The notes under the pieces were generated by a model. The model worked only from the letters and a program-made list of their open reading frames with translations. It searched no databases and was not told the DNA's origin. The position numbers and the translations under genes were made by a program. From the IMG/VR virus record IMGVR_UViG_3300025120_009922, positions 1 through 23,070 of that record: a stretch of DNA of 23,070 nt. The stretch is one strand, 5' to 3'. Numbering within the stretch: position 1 is the stretch's first letter; each line of letters starts with the position of its first letter. This document shows positions 7,228-14,915 of this stretch, piece after piece. Source of the DNA: a virus.

Positions 7228-8675
7228 TGACAGACAAAAATAAAAGGCAAGAACATTTAGGAGATCTCAGCAGAGACTTTGCAGTGTTCTTGCCGGCTAT
7301 TTCAAACTTTTATAATACATTCATAAGCAAACAAAGAGTCACAAAAGGTGAACACATACCATTGGACAGAATACCTAAAGGATTTGACTCTGGTGTAGAA
7401 GGATTAAACTTTATAAATCCAGAAGAAGGTTACTTCACTTATCCTACTGCTTTATACTCGGCAGGACACGCCTGTTTAGATATGGACAAAGTAAATGACA
7501 GAGATAGTATGTGCGTGAATAGAGATAGAAACTTTTCAACAATAGTAGGAGACTCGGGAGGATATCAAATAGGTAAGGGTGTAATTAAATTTGATTGGAA
7601 AGACTTTGAAGGAAACAAAGCAAACGCAGTAAGATCAAACATTTTAAATTGGTTAGAACTGACCAGTGACTGGGCTATGACACTAGACGTTCCAAGCTGG
7701 GCGGCAGATGATTTAAATTCTCCTAAAACAGGATTAAACAGTTTTCAAGACACACTAGACGGCACAATATACAACAACAAATTCTTCCAAAAAAATAGAT
7801 TAGGACAAACAAAATTCTTAAACGTACTGCAAGGTGACGATTGGGAAACAGCACAAATATGGTATGATCAAGTTAAAAACTTTGAATTCGAAGGTTGGGC
7901 AATGGGTGGTATTAATATGTGCGACATGGAAGTTATGTTAAGAAGATTAATTATAATGAGAGATGAAAAGAAATTAGAAGGAAAAGATTGGATGCACGTA
8001 CTAGGAACATCACAATTAGACTGGGCTTGTTTCTTAACACAGGTACAAAGACAAGTAAGAAAACATATTAATAATAATTTTACAATGAGTTTTGATTCTG
8101 CTTCAGCATTTTTGTCTACTGCTAACGGATTGGTTTACACACACAATTTATTTACGCCAAAAAGATGGAGTTACATAATGGAAAAAGCACCAGATGACAA
8201 AAAAATGAAAGGGTTAGACATACCTTTTCCATTTAAATCTGCAATAGGTGATAGATTAAAAATGAAAGATGTTTGTTGGTATGGAGAAGGAGACCTAAAT
8301 AAAAATGGAAAAGAAGGTGCAACCGCTTGGGATAGTTTCAGTTATTGTTTAATGATGGGTCACAATGTTTACAACCATATCCGAGCAGTACAGATAGCCA
8401 ATGACATGAACGATATTGAAATGATCAAACATCAACCAGATGTTAAACACTGGAGAAAAACTAAAAACTCAGATACTACAGACGAGTTCAGTGATTTTGT
8501 GCCTAGAAATATACTGTATTTCAACACACTAGTAGAACAAGTTTTTACTTCAGAGAAACCCATGGAAGTAATTAATAATGCTAGTAGTTTCCTTGCGGAT
8601 ATAAGAGGAACTAGATGGGCACGAGCAACAGGCGGTGGTAAAGGTAAAAACAACTTTTCAAGTTTATTTGAATAG
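7227..8675 (+). CDS. dpdA: DpdA-like DNA 7-deazaguanine transglycosylase (TGT-superfamily)
   Basis: A 482-residue TIM-barrel-type protein related to tRNA-guanine transglycosylase. Visible landmarks: DSGGYQ (D109), matching the DSGGFQ of TGT that contacts the base; TLDVPSWA (D154); AMGGIN (227-230), matching the TGT GGL loop; HVLGTSQ (257-263); and FDSASAFLSTANG with D290 in the place of the catalytic nucleophile Asp. The C-terminal CxCxxC...H zinc site of TGT is not apparent. Phages do not normally modify tRNA with preQ0, and QueE, FolE and a QueD-like gene lie in the same window, so the DNA-modifying branch (DpdA, exchanging guanine for preQ0 or a derivative in DNA) is the best reading. Residues after about 330 have no TGT counterpart that I can place. 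Substrate base unproven. Confidence 0.8.
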   Translation: MTDKNKRQEHLGDLSRDFAVFLPAISNFYNTFISKQRVTKGEHIPLDRIPKGFDSGVEGLNFINPEEGYFTYPTALYSAGHACLDMDKVNDRDSMCVNRDRNFSTIVGDSGGYQIGKGVIKFDWKDFEGNKANAVRSNILNWLELTSDWAMTLDVPSWAADDLNSPKTGLNSFQDTLDGTIYNNKFFQKNRLGQTKFLNVLQGDDWETAQIWYDQVKNFEFEGWAMGGINMCDMEVMLRRLIIMRDEKKLEGKDWMHVLGTSQLDWACFLTQVQRQVRKHINNNFTMSFDSASAFLSTANGLVYTHNLFTPKRWSYIMEKAPDDKKMKGLDIPFPFKSAIGDRLKMKDVCWYGEGDLNKNGKEGATAWDSFSYCLMMGHNVYNHIRAVQIANDMNDIEMIKHQPDVKHWRKTKNSDTTDEFSDFVPRNILYFNTLVEQVFTSEKPMEVINNASSFLADIRGTRWARATGGGKGKNNFSSLFE

Positions 8676-8685
8676 GAGGTAAAAA

Positions 8686-8898
8686 ATGGTAAAAAACAAA
8701 GATAAAAAGTTTAAGAAATTAATGGCTTCCAAAGATTATTTGGACAAAAAGGTAGCAGAACTTACCAAAGATCGCAAAAAAGATAGAAGCTGGGACGCTA
8801 AAGCTGTCTTACTTAGATTAAAAAAACAAAAACTTAAAATAAAAGAAGAATTAAAACAGATAGCAGACAAGTTTGCGTCACTTACTAATAGAAAGTAG
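8686..8898 (+). CDS. Small YdcH/DUF465-like coiled-coil protein
   Basis: A 70-residue, strongly charged and helical protein (about one third Lys). Its pattern, a helix with LDKKVAELTKDR, a linker around SWDAKAV, and a second helix LLRLKKQKLKIKEEL, resembles the two-helix hairpin of the YdcH/DUF465 family, whose function is not established. The start is strongly supported by AGGAGGT 6 bases before the ATG, the closest match to a consensus ribosome site in this part of the window. It sits between the DpdA-like gene and a promoter. Confidence 0.6.
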   Translation: MVKNKDKKFKKLMASKDYLDKKVAELTKDRKKDRSWDAKAVLLRLKKQKLKIKEELKQIADKFASLTNRK

Positions 8899-8899
8899 T

Positions 8900-8927
8900 T
8901 TGACAAAAACTGCATCTGTGTTATAAT
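8900..8927 (+). promoter_or_regulatory. Sigma70-like promoter (consensus -35 and -10) for the 8934 gene
   Basis: TTGACA (8900-8905), 16-base spacer, TATAAT (8922-8927). Both hexamers are perfect. The ATG begins 6 bases after the -10, where transcription should start, so the mRNA is probably leaderless. Confidence 0.8.
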
Positions 8928-8933
8928 TGTGCT

Positions 8934-9479
8934 ATGTTAAGAGATTATTCTACAGGTTATAAAGAAGATGTGAATGTTTTTTCAGGTCTTGAGGTTGAAC
9001 ACACGCAGGCGTTTGGTAAACAAACCTTATTCCTTGCTAGAAACGATTTAACTTTTGATCAAATTATAAGTTTAGCTGTGGCCTCAGATGCTGAAGCAAT
9101 ATATTTTGGCGCTAACAGAACATATATGCACAATCACGCATTACAACTAGCACAAATACATCAGTTGTTAGATAGAGGCTATTGGGTAACAATTGACTAT
9201 CCATATGAACTACACAGGCTAGTTTCAACCAAATATAAAAGCTGTTGGAAAGATCCAAAGTTTATTCCTTTCTGTTCAATAATATTTCCATTTACGGAAG
9301 ATGATGACCAACTTTGTTTTAAAATTGACGACGAAGACTTTAACAAAACAAATCCAGGTGTATGGACAATGTCTATGAAAGACTTCAAAGGCACATCAGG
9401 ATATACAAAATGGGATCAATACAAAAAAGACGAACCAATAGGAGAGGATAAAATATGGCCAGTAGTACAGAAGGCGTAA
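8934..9479 (+). CDS. Unknown conserved-type protein inside the 7-deazaguanine cluster
   Basis: A 181-residue soluble protein that I cannot assign. Visible blocks are GLEVEHTQAFGKQTLFLARN (about residues 18-37), AEAIYFGANRTYMHN (about 53-67), GYWVTIDYPYELHRLV (about 81-96) and an acidic stretch around DDDQLCFKIDDEDF. The alternation of hydrophobic strands and helices suggests an alpha/beta fold. It starts exactly behind a consensus promoter and ends inside the QueD-like gene (25-base overlap), so it is translated with it. Its position between the DpdA-like gene and the QueD-like gene suggests a role in base modification, but no catalytic motif is recognised. Confidence 0.7.
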   Translation: MLRDYSTGYKEDVNVFSGLEVEHTQAFGKQTLFLARNDLTFDQIISLAVASDAEAIYFGANRTYMHNHALQLAQIHQLLDRGYWVTIDYPYELHRLVSTKYKSCWKDPKFIPFCSIIFPFTEDDDQLCFKIDDEDFNKTNPGVWTMSMKDFKGTSGYTKWDQYKKDEPIGEDKIWPVVQKA

Positions 9480-9919
9480 TAGATCAGATGTATAATATAC
9501 CTGATCAACAACATGATACAGCATTGAAAGAAAAAGCAAACAAGTCATCAAAGATGATTTGGGTAACATTTAGAAAAGAAGGAATTCACAAATATCCAGC
9601 GGCACTTGACGATCCTAAATTAGCCACAGGTGATAGAATGGATGTATCCTTTCTAGGATATCCACACAGACACATATTTCATTTTAAGGTAGCAATTGAA
9701 GTATTTCACGATGATAGAGATATAGAGTTTATACAATTTAAAAGATGGATTGAAGATATGTACAGCGAAGGCACTTTAAAACTAGATTACAAATCTTGTG
9801 AAATGATGTCAGATGATTTATACATAGCAATAACAAAAAAATATCCAAGCAGAAAAGTTGAGATTGATGTTTCTGAAGATGGAGAGAATGGATCACACGC
9901 AGTTTATGAAAGAGCTTAA
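9455..9919 (+). CDS. QueD/PTPS-like protein (6-carboxytetrahydropterin synthase-like), divergent
   Basis: A 154-residue protein whose C-terminal 120 residues follow the 6-pyruvoyl/6-carboxy-tetrahydropterin synthase layout: H45 in KEGIHKYPAA for the first zinc His, HRH (H71, H73) for the HxH pair, IEFIQFKRW for the DF..LK helix, a SCEMMSDDL helix (residues 114-122) where QueD has PT-E, and VEIDVSEDGENG for the final strand with its Glu. In QueD a Cys a few residues before HGH takes part in catalysis; here that stretch is SFLGYPHRH and has no Cys. It may therefore be a modified enzyme, or a pterin-binding relative with other chemistry. QueD turns dihydroneopterin triphosphate into 6-carboxytetrahydropterin. 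A ribosome site AGGAGAGG precedes the ATG. Confidence 0.6.
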   Translation: MASSTEGVIDQMYNIPDQQHDTALKEKANKSSKMIWVTFRKEGIHKYPAALDDPKLATGDRMDVSFLGYPHRHIFHFKVAIEVFHDDRDIEFIQFKRWIEDMYSEGTLKLDYKSCEMMSDDLYIAITKKYPSRKVEIDVSEDGENGSHAVYERA

Positions 9920-10226
9920 AATTAAAGAAAGCAGAGCAACTACTAGAAAAGGGTTTTTACCAGTAGGTGGTGGTGCCTTAAATGCCTCTTATACTTTTGT
10001 AGATGCTGTGGCTAACGTTTGTTCCACAATGGGTAATATGGGACTTGTATATGGCAAAGATTATTTTTGGGCATATCATGGTTATGACGATAGCTTACAA
10101 GATTGTATAACATTAATGGTTAAAGATGAAAAATACAAGACTGCACTGCATCTGAAACTAAAAAATAATCACAAGATCAAACACACCGAAGATGGTGAAG
10201 TATTATTAATAAAGGAGACCACATAA
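9906..10226 (+). CDS. Conserved-type phage protein, unknown function
   Basis: About 106 residues from the ATG at 9906 (MKELKIKESRATTRKG); the frame stays open upstream, with alternative ATG at 9888 and TTG at 9858, but those lie deeper inside the QueD-like gene. Blocks that look conserved are LPVGGGALNASYTFVDAV and YGKDYFWAYHGYDD, then a C-terminal strand/helix LKLKNNHKIKH. The GGGALNAS turn is reminiscent of phosphate-binding loops, but there is no Walker motif. It overlaps the QueD-like gene by 14 bases and its TAA stop overlaps the peroxiredoxin ATG, with AAAGGAG just before it. No function assigned. Confidence 0.6.
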   Translation: MKELKIKESRATTRKGFLPVGGGALNASYTFVDAVANVCSTMGNMGLVYGKDYFWAYHGYDDSLQDCITLMVKDEKYKTALHLKLKNNHKIKHTEDGEVLLIKETT

Positions 10227-10798
10227 TGAGAGAAGGCGTTGAGTTACCTAAGGTAACTTTTAAAGTAAGAGAAGGAGACATAGCACCAGAAGGTAGCGGA
10301 TGTCCAATAGGCGGAACATGGAATGACATGACTACTGATGATTATTTCAAAGGCAAGAGAGTAGTATTGTTTAGTCTACCAGGAGCATTTACACCTACTT
10401 GTTCATCTAAACAGTTGCCTGGCTTTGAATATAACTATGACAAAATTAAAGCTATGGGTATTGATGACATTTATTGTATGAGTGTTAATGATTCATTTGT
10501 TATGAATGCTTGGGCAGAAAAAATGAATATTTGCAACGTAAAAGTAATTCCAGATGGATCAGGTAACATGACAAGGTTTCTAGGAATGTTGATAGGAAAA
10601 AACCATTTAGGATTTGGAAACAGAAGTTGGAGATTTATGTCTGTGATTAAAGACGGTGTAATTGAAAAATGGTGGCAAGAACCAGGAATCAACAATGACG
10701 GTATAGACGATGATCCTTATGTTGAATCAACACCTGAAAATATGATCAATTATTTACTGAAATTTACACAACCTTACACAGCAGGAGAGGGCATTTAA
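10226..10798 (+). CDS. Peroxiredoxin, Prx5/AhpE-type thioredoxin-fold
   Basis: A 190-residue protein with the peroxiredoxin active-site motif PGAFTPTCS (peroxidatic C59). FSLPGAFTPTCSSKQLPGF and later GIDDIYCMSVNDSFVMNAW are the hallmarks of the Prx5 subgroup, which reduces hydrogen peroxide and alkyl peroxides. The C-terminal half keeps the RSWRFMSVIKDGVIEKWW strands; a Cys in ICNVKVIPD could be a resolving residue but this is not certain. There is no signal peptide, so it acts in the host cytoplasm. A phage peroxiredoxin may protect the infected cell against peroxides made in sunlit water; that role is inferred. The ATG at 10226 is preceded by AAAGGAG. Confidence 0.88.
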   Translation: MREGVELPKVTFKVREGDIAPEGSGCPIGGTWNDMTTDDYFKGKRVVLFSLPGAFTPTCSSKQLPGFEYNYDKIKAMGIDDIYCMSVNDSFVMNAWAEKMNICNVKVIPDGSGNMTRFLGMLIGKNHLGFGNRSWRFMSVIKDGVIEKWWQEPGINNDGIDDDPYVESTPENMINYLLKFTQPYTAGEGI

Positions 10799-11973
10799 TG
10801 AAAATATTTTACATGGGTTTGGAACCATACGAAGGCAGATATACTCTGCAACTGCAAGAATGGACTGAACGTGTGTTTAAAAAAAGAGGCGTTGACTACG
10901 AAGTTGTACCAGGCACAACCATCGATGATTCTAAAGCAATAGTAACTGGACAGGTGCTAGATGCACATGGCAGAAGCTATTTTGGTATGAGTCAAATGAT
11001 GAACTTGGTGCAGATGATGAAAGCAGGAAAGATTACATCCGGTGATGCAATATTTTTTGAAGATATGTTTCAGCCTGGCATGGAATCATTGCCGTATATT
11101 ATACAACAATCACCTGAACAGTATAGGCCAAAAATTTATTTAAGATGTCTTGCACAGGCAATTGATCCAGATGATTTTGTTCATGTATGGGGTATGAGTA
11201 AATGGATGTCACTATATGAACAGATGTGTAATGAAATTCCAAATGTTACAATCTTAGCTACAAATGAAGAAATGGTTGCACATATGAAAATTGCAAACTG
11301 GAAAGCGCCTATATACAATATATCAGGATTAAGTTTTGGCAAAGAAGAAGTGCAAAGCAGAGTTGAAAAAATTATTCCATTTGAAAAAAGAAAAATGAGA
11401 GTTGGATTTGGTGCTAGATGGGATCAAGAAAAACAACCAGGATTTTTTATGGATATGATTGATCATTGGGTAGCAAGTCCTGTCTTGCCTGATGTTGAAT
11501 TTGCTATATTCTCAGGAGGGCCTTTAAGATCAAATCAAGAAGCATATGTTAATGCCGCAAGAATGTTAGCCAAAGATGGCAAATTAAAAATTTATGAAAA
11601 TTTAAAAAAGAATGAGTATTATGAATTACTTACAGACACAAGAGTATTGTTTAACTGTGCCTTACAGGATTGGGTATCAAACACTGTATCTGAAGCAGAT
11701 GCATTAGGTTGCAACGTTCTATATCCAGCATATAGATCATTTCCTGAAACATTTGCAAACGATGAAACAAGAATGTATATTCCATGGTCTGGAAGAGACG
11801 CAGTAAACAAACTAAAAACATTATTAACAAAACCATCCCCTAGTATAGGTCGAATATCAGATTGGACAGACGGTACAATTGATAGAATGATTGACATTAT
11901 GACAGGCAAGGGCGAACAATGGAGAAGAGATGGCAAACACTACAGAACCCCAGTTTCCCAATCAAAGTATTAA
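10798..11973 (+). CDS. GT-B-fold glycosyltransferase-like protein
   Basis: A 391-residue protein without signal peptide. The C-terminal half fits the nucleotide-sugar-binding half of GT-B enzymes: RVGFGARWDQEKQPGFFMDM (family 1/4-type R-x-x-x-EK segment, about residues 201-220), FAIFSGGPL, a KIYENLKKNEYYELL helix, and SNTVSEADALGCNVLYP with the conserved acidic-helix Glu (about residues 299-315). The N-terminal half begins with KIFYMGLEPYEGRYTLQ and carries a GDAIFFEDMFQPG segment. The acceptor is unknown: DNA base, virion protein or surface sugar are all possible. The gene overlaps the epimerase gene by 44 bases, so the two probably act together, the epimerase making UDP-galactose or a related sugar. 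Confidence 0.7.
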   Translation: MKIFYMGLEPYEGRYTLQLQEWTERVFKKRGVDYEVVPGTTIDDSKAIVTGQVLDAHGRSYFGMSQMMNLVQMMKAGKITSGDAIFFEDMFQPGMESLPYIIQQSPEQYRPKIYLRCLAQAIDPDDFVHVWGMSKWMSLYEQMCNEIPNVTILATNEEMVAHMKIANWKAPIYNISGLSFGKEEVQSRVEKIIPFEKRKMRVGFGARWDQEKQPGFFMDMIDHWVASPVLPDVEFAIFSGGPLRSNQEAYVNAARMLAKDGKLKIYENLKKNEYYELLTDTRVLFNCALQDWVSNTVSEADALGCNVLYPAYRSFPETFANDETRMYIPWSGRDAVNKLKTLLTKPSPSIGRISDWTDGTIDRMIDIMTGKGEQWRRDGKHYRTPVSQSKY

Positions 11974-12964
11974 CAACATAAACAAGTCAGTTCTTGTTGT
12001 TGGTGGAGGCGGATATATAGGCTCACACATAGCCAAACATCTTGTACGCAATGGATACACTCCTGTAATAGTAGATAGAAATATTAATACAATTATAGCA
12101 TTAGCATTCCATGACTGCTATGAAATGGATTTGCCTAAAGATATACATTTGCTAGATGCTGTTGTTAAAAGATACAATATAGATTCTTGCATATGCACAG
12201 CGGCCTACACATCAGTTGGGGAGTCAGTTAAAGAACCAAACAAGTATTATCAAAACAATGTAGTAATGACTTTGCAATTATTGAACAAACTTAAAGATCT
12301 TGATATAAAAAAATTTATTTTTAGTTCAAGTGCGGCAGTGTACGGCACTCCTGAAAGTGGCATTTGTTATGATGATCAAATAGGATTAGAACCAATTAAC
12401 CCATATGGACAAACTAAATTAGTTGTAGAAAAAATGTTGAAAGAATACAATCGTGCTTATGGAATGAAAAGTATAAGTTTTAGATATTTCAATGCCGCAG
12501 GTGCAGATCCAGATGGTGAAATTGGAGAATTGCATGATCCAGAAACACATATTATTCCCCTTATTATCCGTGCAGGTTTTCAAGCTACTGACTTTAATAT
12601 GTTTGGTAATGACTATGACACACCAGATGGTACCTGCATAAGAGATTATGTTCATGTAACAGATATAGCTGATGCACAGATTAAAGCCTTAAGTTTGTTA
12701 GATAATAATATGTGTGCTAGACTTAATCTTGGATCAGGAAATGGTTTTAGTAATAAAGAAATTGTTGACGAAGTTACAAAACATACAGGAGCCATAAATG
12801 TTATAACTGCTCCTAAAAGAGAAGGAGATCCTGCACAACTAATTGCTGACATTTCAAGAACAAAAGATATATTAAATTGGAAACCTATGCATAGTAGCAT
12901 TGACAACGTAGTACGAACTGCTGTACAATGGTATAAGCACTGCAACAAAAAGGAAATTAATTAA
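11930..12964 (+). CDS. galE: UDP-glucose 4-epimerase-like extended SDR (GalE-like)
   Basis: A 344-residue NAD-dependent sugar epimerase. The Rossmann glycine motif is GGGGYIGSH (from residue 25), then TSVGESVKEP, the SSSAAVYG strand with the catalytic Ser region (133-139), and the YxxxK pair Y159-GQT-K163. Downstream are SFRYFNAAGADPDGEIGE, DGTCIRDYVHVTD and LNLGSGNGFSN, all typical of GalE. It interconverts UDP-glucose and UDP-galactose, or relatives. The start ATG at 11930 has GGAG 5 bases before it and lies within the glycosyltransferase gene; the N-terminal 20 residues before the fold are extra. The next gene, FolE, overlaps by one base, but the link to glycosylation rather than to pterins is with the upstream gene. 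Confidence 0.9.
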   Translation: MANTTEPQFPNQSINNINKSVLVVGGGGYIGSHIAKHLVRNGYTPVIVDRNINTIIALAFHDCYEMDLPKDIHLLDAVVKRYNIDSCICTAAYTSVGESVKEPNKYYQNNVVMTLQLLNKLKDLDIKKFIFSSSAAVYGTPESGICYDDQIGLEPINPYGQTKLVVEKMLKEYNRAYGMKSISFRYFNAAGADPDGEIGELHDPETHIIPLIIRAGFQATDFNMFGNDYDTPDGTCIRDYVHVTDIADAQIKALSLLDNNMCARLNLGSGNGFSNKEIVDEVTKHTGAINVITAPKREGDPAQLIADISRTKDILNWKPMHSSIDNVVRTAVQWYKHCNKKEIN

Positions 12965-13674
12965 TGGATGATTTATTAAAAGATAGTTGGGCGCCTTCAA
13001 GTAAGGTTAGCGAAAAAATTAGAAGCAGAATTAAAAAAGCAGGCGACAGATATCATGCAAATGACAACATAAGCAAACACATTGAATCTGGTGAACTAGA
13101 AAAATTACAAGCAGAAGTACAAGAAAAATTGCAAGGTGTACTAGAAAGTCTAGTGATTGATACAGAAAATGATCACAATACACAAGAAACTGCAAAACGT
13201 GTGGCTAAAATGTATATTCAAGAAACATTTGGTGGCAGGTATTCTCCAATGCCAAGAGTAACAAGTTTTCCTAACATGGGCTATAAAAGTATGTACACTA
13301 GTGGTCCAATTAGTATCAAGTCAACGTGTGCCCACCATTTACAAAACATTGTAGGTAATGCTTGGGTAGGTATTATTCCAAATGGCAAAGTTATTGGATT
13401 AAGCAAATTTAATAGAATAATACATCACATAGTTGAACGTCCACAAATTCAAGAAGAAATGACTACACAAATTGCAGATGCACTTCAAAAATATGCACAC
13501 ACGCAACATATTGCAGTAGTTGTAAAAGCAGAACATCACTGTATGACACACAGAGGTGTAAGAGAACATGATTCAGATATGACGACAGCTATTATGCTAG
13601 GCGCATTTAAAGATGATCCAGCAACTAGAGATGAATTTTATAAAATTTGTATGAGTATGAAAGGCCATGGTTAA
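12964..13674 (+). CDS. folE: GTP cyclohydrolase I
   Basis: A 236-residue GTP cyclohydrolase I, which opens GTP to dihydroneopterin triphosphate, the first step to 7-deazaguanines as well as folate. Active-site parts are visible: STCAHHL (C122, H124/H125), GKVIGLSKFNRI, RPQIQEEMTTQIADAL with the guanine-binding Glu region, and KAEHHCMTHRGV (C193 as zinc ligand, H191/H192). The usual STCEHHL Glu is Ala here. The first 75 residues form a long helical lead (SKVSEKIRSRIKKAGDRYHAND) before the core. In this phage the product most plausibly feeds the QueD-like and QueE enzymes rather than folate. ATG 12964 overlaps the epimerase stop and follows AAAGGAAATTA. Confidence 0.95.
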   Translation: MDDLLKDSWAPSSKVSEKIRSRIKKAGDRYHANDNISKHIESGELEKLQAEVQEKLQGVLESLVIDTENDHNTQETAKRVAKMYIQETFGGRYSPMPRVTSFPNMGYKSMYTSGPISIKSTCAHHLQNIVGNAWVGIIPNGKVIGLSKFNRIIHHIVERPQIQEEMTTQIADALQKYAHTQHIAVVVKAEHHCMTHRGVREHDSDMTTAIMLGAFKDDPATRDEFYKICMSMKGHG

Positions 13675-13882
13675 TAAAGAAACAAAAGCACTATGGGAAG
13701 ATTTTGAAAGCTGGATTCCTGGTGGGAACAATCAAACTGTTCCGTATGTACAGGGAGAATTGTTTAGCAATGATAATGAATTAAGAAACAAGTATCCTGC
13801 ACTAAAAAAAGCATGGAAACAATATCAAGTTATAAAAAAATTATGTTTAGCAAAAGAAGAGGAAAATGAGATTAGAAAGTGA
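13667..13882 (+). CDS. Small soluble protein, unknown function
   Basis: A 71-residue protein that overlaps FolE by 8 bases and the GMP reductase gene by 17, so it is embedded in a translationally coupled chain. It has a Trp-rich start (ALWEDFESWIPGG), then PYVQGELFSNDNELR and a basic helix with KKAWKQYQVIKKLCLAKEEE. No Cys pair or signal peptide is seen. I do not recognise it. Its position between two purine/pterin enzymes could mean a regulatory or partner role, but size and composition do not say. Confidence 0.6.
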   Translation: MVNKETKALWEDFESWIPGGNNQTVPYVQGELFSNDNELRNKYPALKKAWKQYQVIKKLCLAKEEENEIRK

Positions 13883-14915
13883 ACCAAAACTAAATTTTGA
13901 AGACGTTTTACTAAAGCCAAAACGTTCTACTTTGTCTAGTAGAAAAGATGTAGATATGACTAGAAAGTTTACGTTTAGAAATTCTAGTAAAGTAATGGAC
14001 TTCCTCCCTATATTTGCAAGTAACATGGACGGGGTTGGAACATTTTCAATGGCAAGAGTTATGCAAGAGCATAAGATGATGACTGTAATAACAAAATCTA
14101 CATCAGTCGAACAATGGAAAGCGGCCGCAGGCACAGGACTAAGAATGCAAAGTGTTTCAGTGTGTACAGGCACGAATGTAATGTTTGATCCAGATGCACC
14201 AGATTGGGCAACAATGAAAAAAGTTTTAGAAATGTTTCCAGATGTAAAAATGATTACTGTTGATGTTGCAAATGCATATCATCAAAATATGGTAGATTTT
14301 ATTAAAAAAATTAGAGATGCATATCCAAACAAAGTTATTGTAGCAGGCAATGTAGTAACGCCTGAAATGACAGAAGAATTAATAATAAATGGTGCTGATG
14401 TTGTAAAAATAGGTATTGGTCCTGGTTCAGTTTGCACAACAAGAACAATGACAGGAGTTGGTGTACCTCAGTTTTCAGCCATAGTTGAATGTTCAGATGC
14501 CGCAAACGGAGTAGGTGGACATATAATGGCAGATGGTGGATGTAGTTATCCAGGTGATATTGCAAAAGCATTTGGAGGCGGTGCCCACATGGTTATGATT
14601 GGAGGTATGTTAGCTGGACATGATGAATCAGAACAAAAAGTTGTTGATGGCAGAATAGAATTTTATGGAATGAGCAGTGACAGAGCTAGAGAAGTTCACG
14701 GAAAAAGAAAAGATGGTTATCGAGGCAACGAAGGTAGGCTAATAAGTTTACCATACAGAGGTCCTGTCAAAAACACTATAGAAGATATTTTAGGTGGTGT
14801 AAGAAGTGCCTGCACGTATATTGGTGCAAAAAGATTAAAAGACATGGCCAAGTGTGCCAGTTTTGTAAAAACAAGCAACGTAATAAACAGAATATATGAG
14901 CAGTACACCAGATAA
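13866..14915 (+). CDS. guaC: GMP reductase (IMPDH/GMPR family)
   Basis: A 349-residue TIM-barrel enzyme, near the E. coli GuaC length of 347. Key parts: [16 protein letters not shown] at the N-terminus, [11 protein letters not shown], the active-site loop [18 protein letters not shown] with catalytic C190, [35 protein letters not shown] and the end [18 protein letters not shown]. The lack of a CBS insert, the GHDE segment, and the flap pattern point to GMP reductase rather than IMP dehydrogenase, though the two are close. GMP reductase converts GMP to IMP with NADPH, connecting guanine salvage to the wider purine pool. The start is well supported by AGAAGAGGAAA before ATG 13866. It overlaps the phosphoribosyltransferase gene by 20 bases. 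Confidence 0.9.
   Translation: MRLESEPKLNFEDVLLKPKRSTLSSRKDVDMTRKFTFRNSSKVMDFLPIFASNMDGVGTFSMARVMQEHKMMTVITKSTSVEQWKAAAGTGLRMQSVSVCTGTNVMFDPDAPDWATMKKVLEMFPDVKMITVDVANAYHQNMVDFIKKIRDAYPNKVIVAGNVVTPEMTEELIINGADVVKIGIGPGSVCTTRTMTGVGVPQFSAIVECSDAANGVGGHIMADGGCSYPGDIAKAFGGGAHMVMIGGMLAGHDESEQKVVDGRIEFYGMSSDRAREVHGKRKDGYRGNEGRLISLPYRGPVKNTIEDILGGVRSACTYIGAKRLKDMAKCASFVKTSNVINRIYEQYTR

Noticed and set aside
9858-9905. Upstream TTG and ATG starts for the 9906 gene
   Set aside because: They lie deeper inside the QueD-like gene, and the residues they add (LMFLKMERMDH) look like an out-of-frame reading of the QueD-like coding sequence.
14120-14127. A GCGGCCGC octamer in the GMP reductase gene
   Set aside because: It encodes an ordinary Ala-Ala stretch and is explained by the same codon choice that avoids GCWGC; no regulatory meaning is needed.
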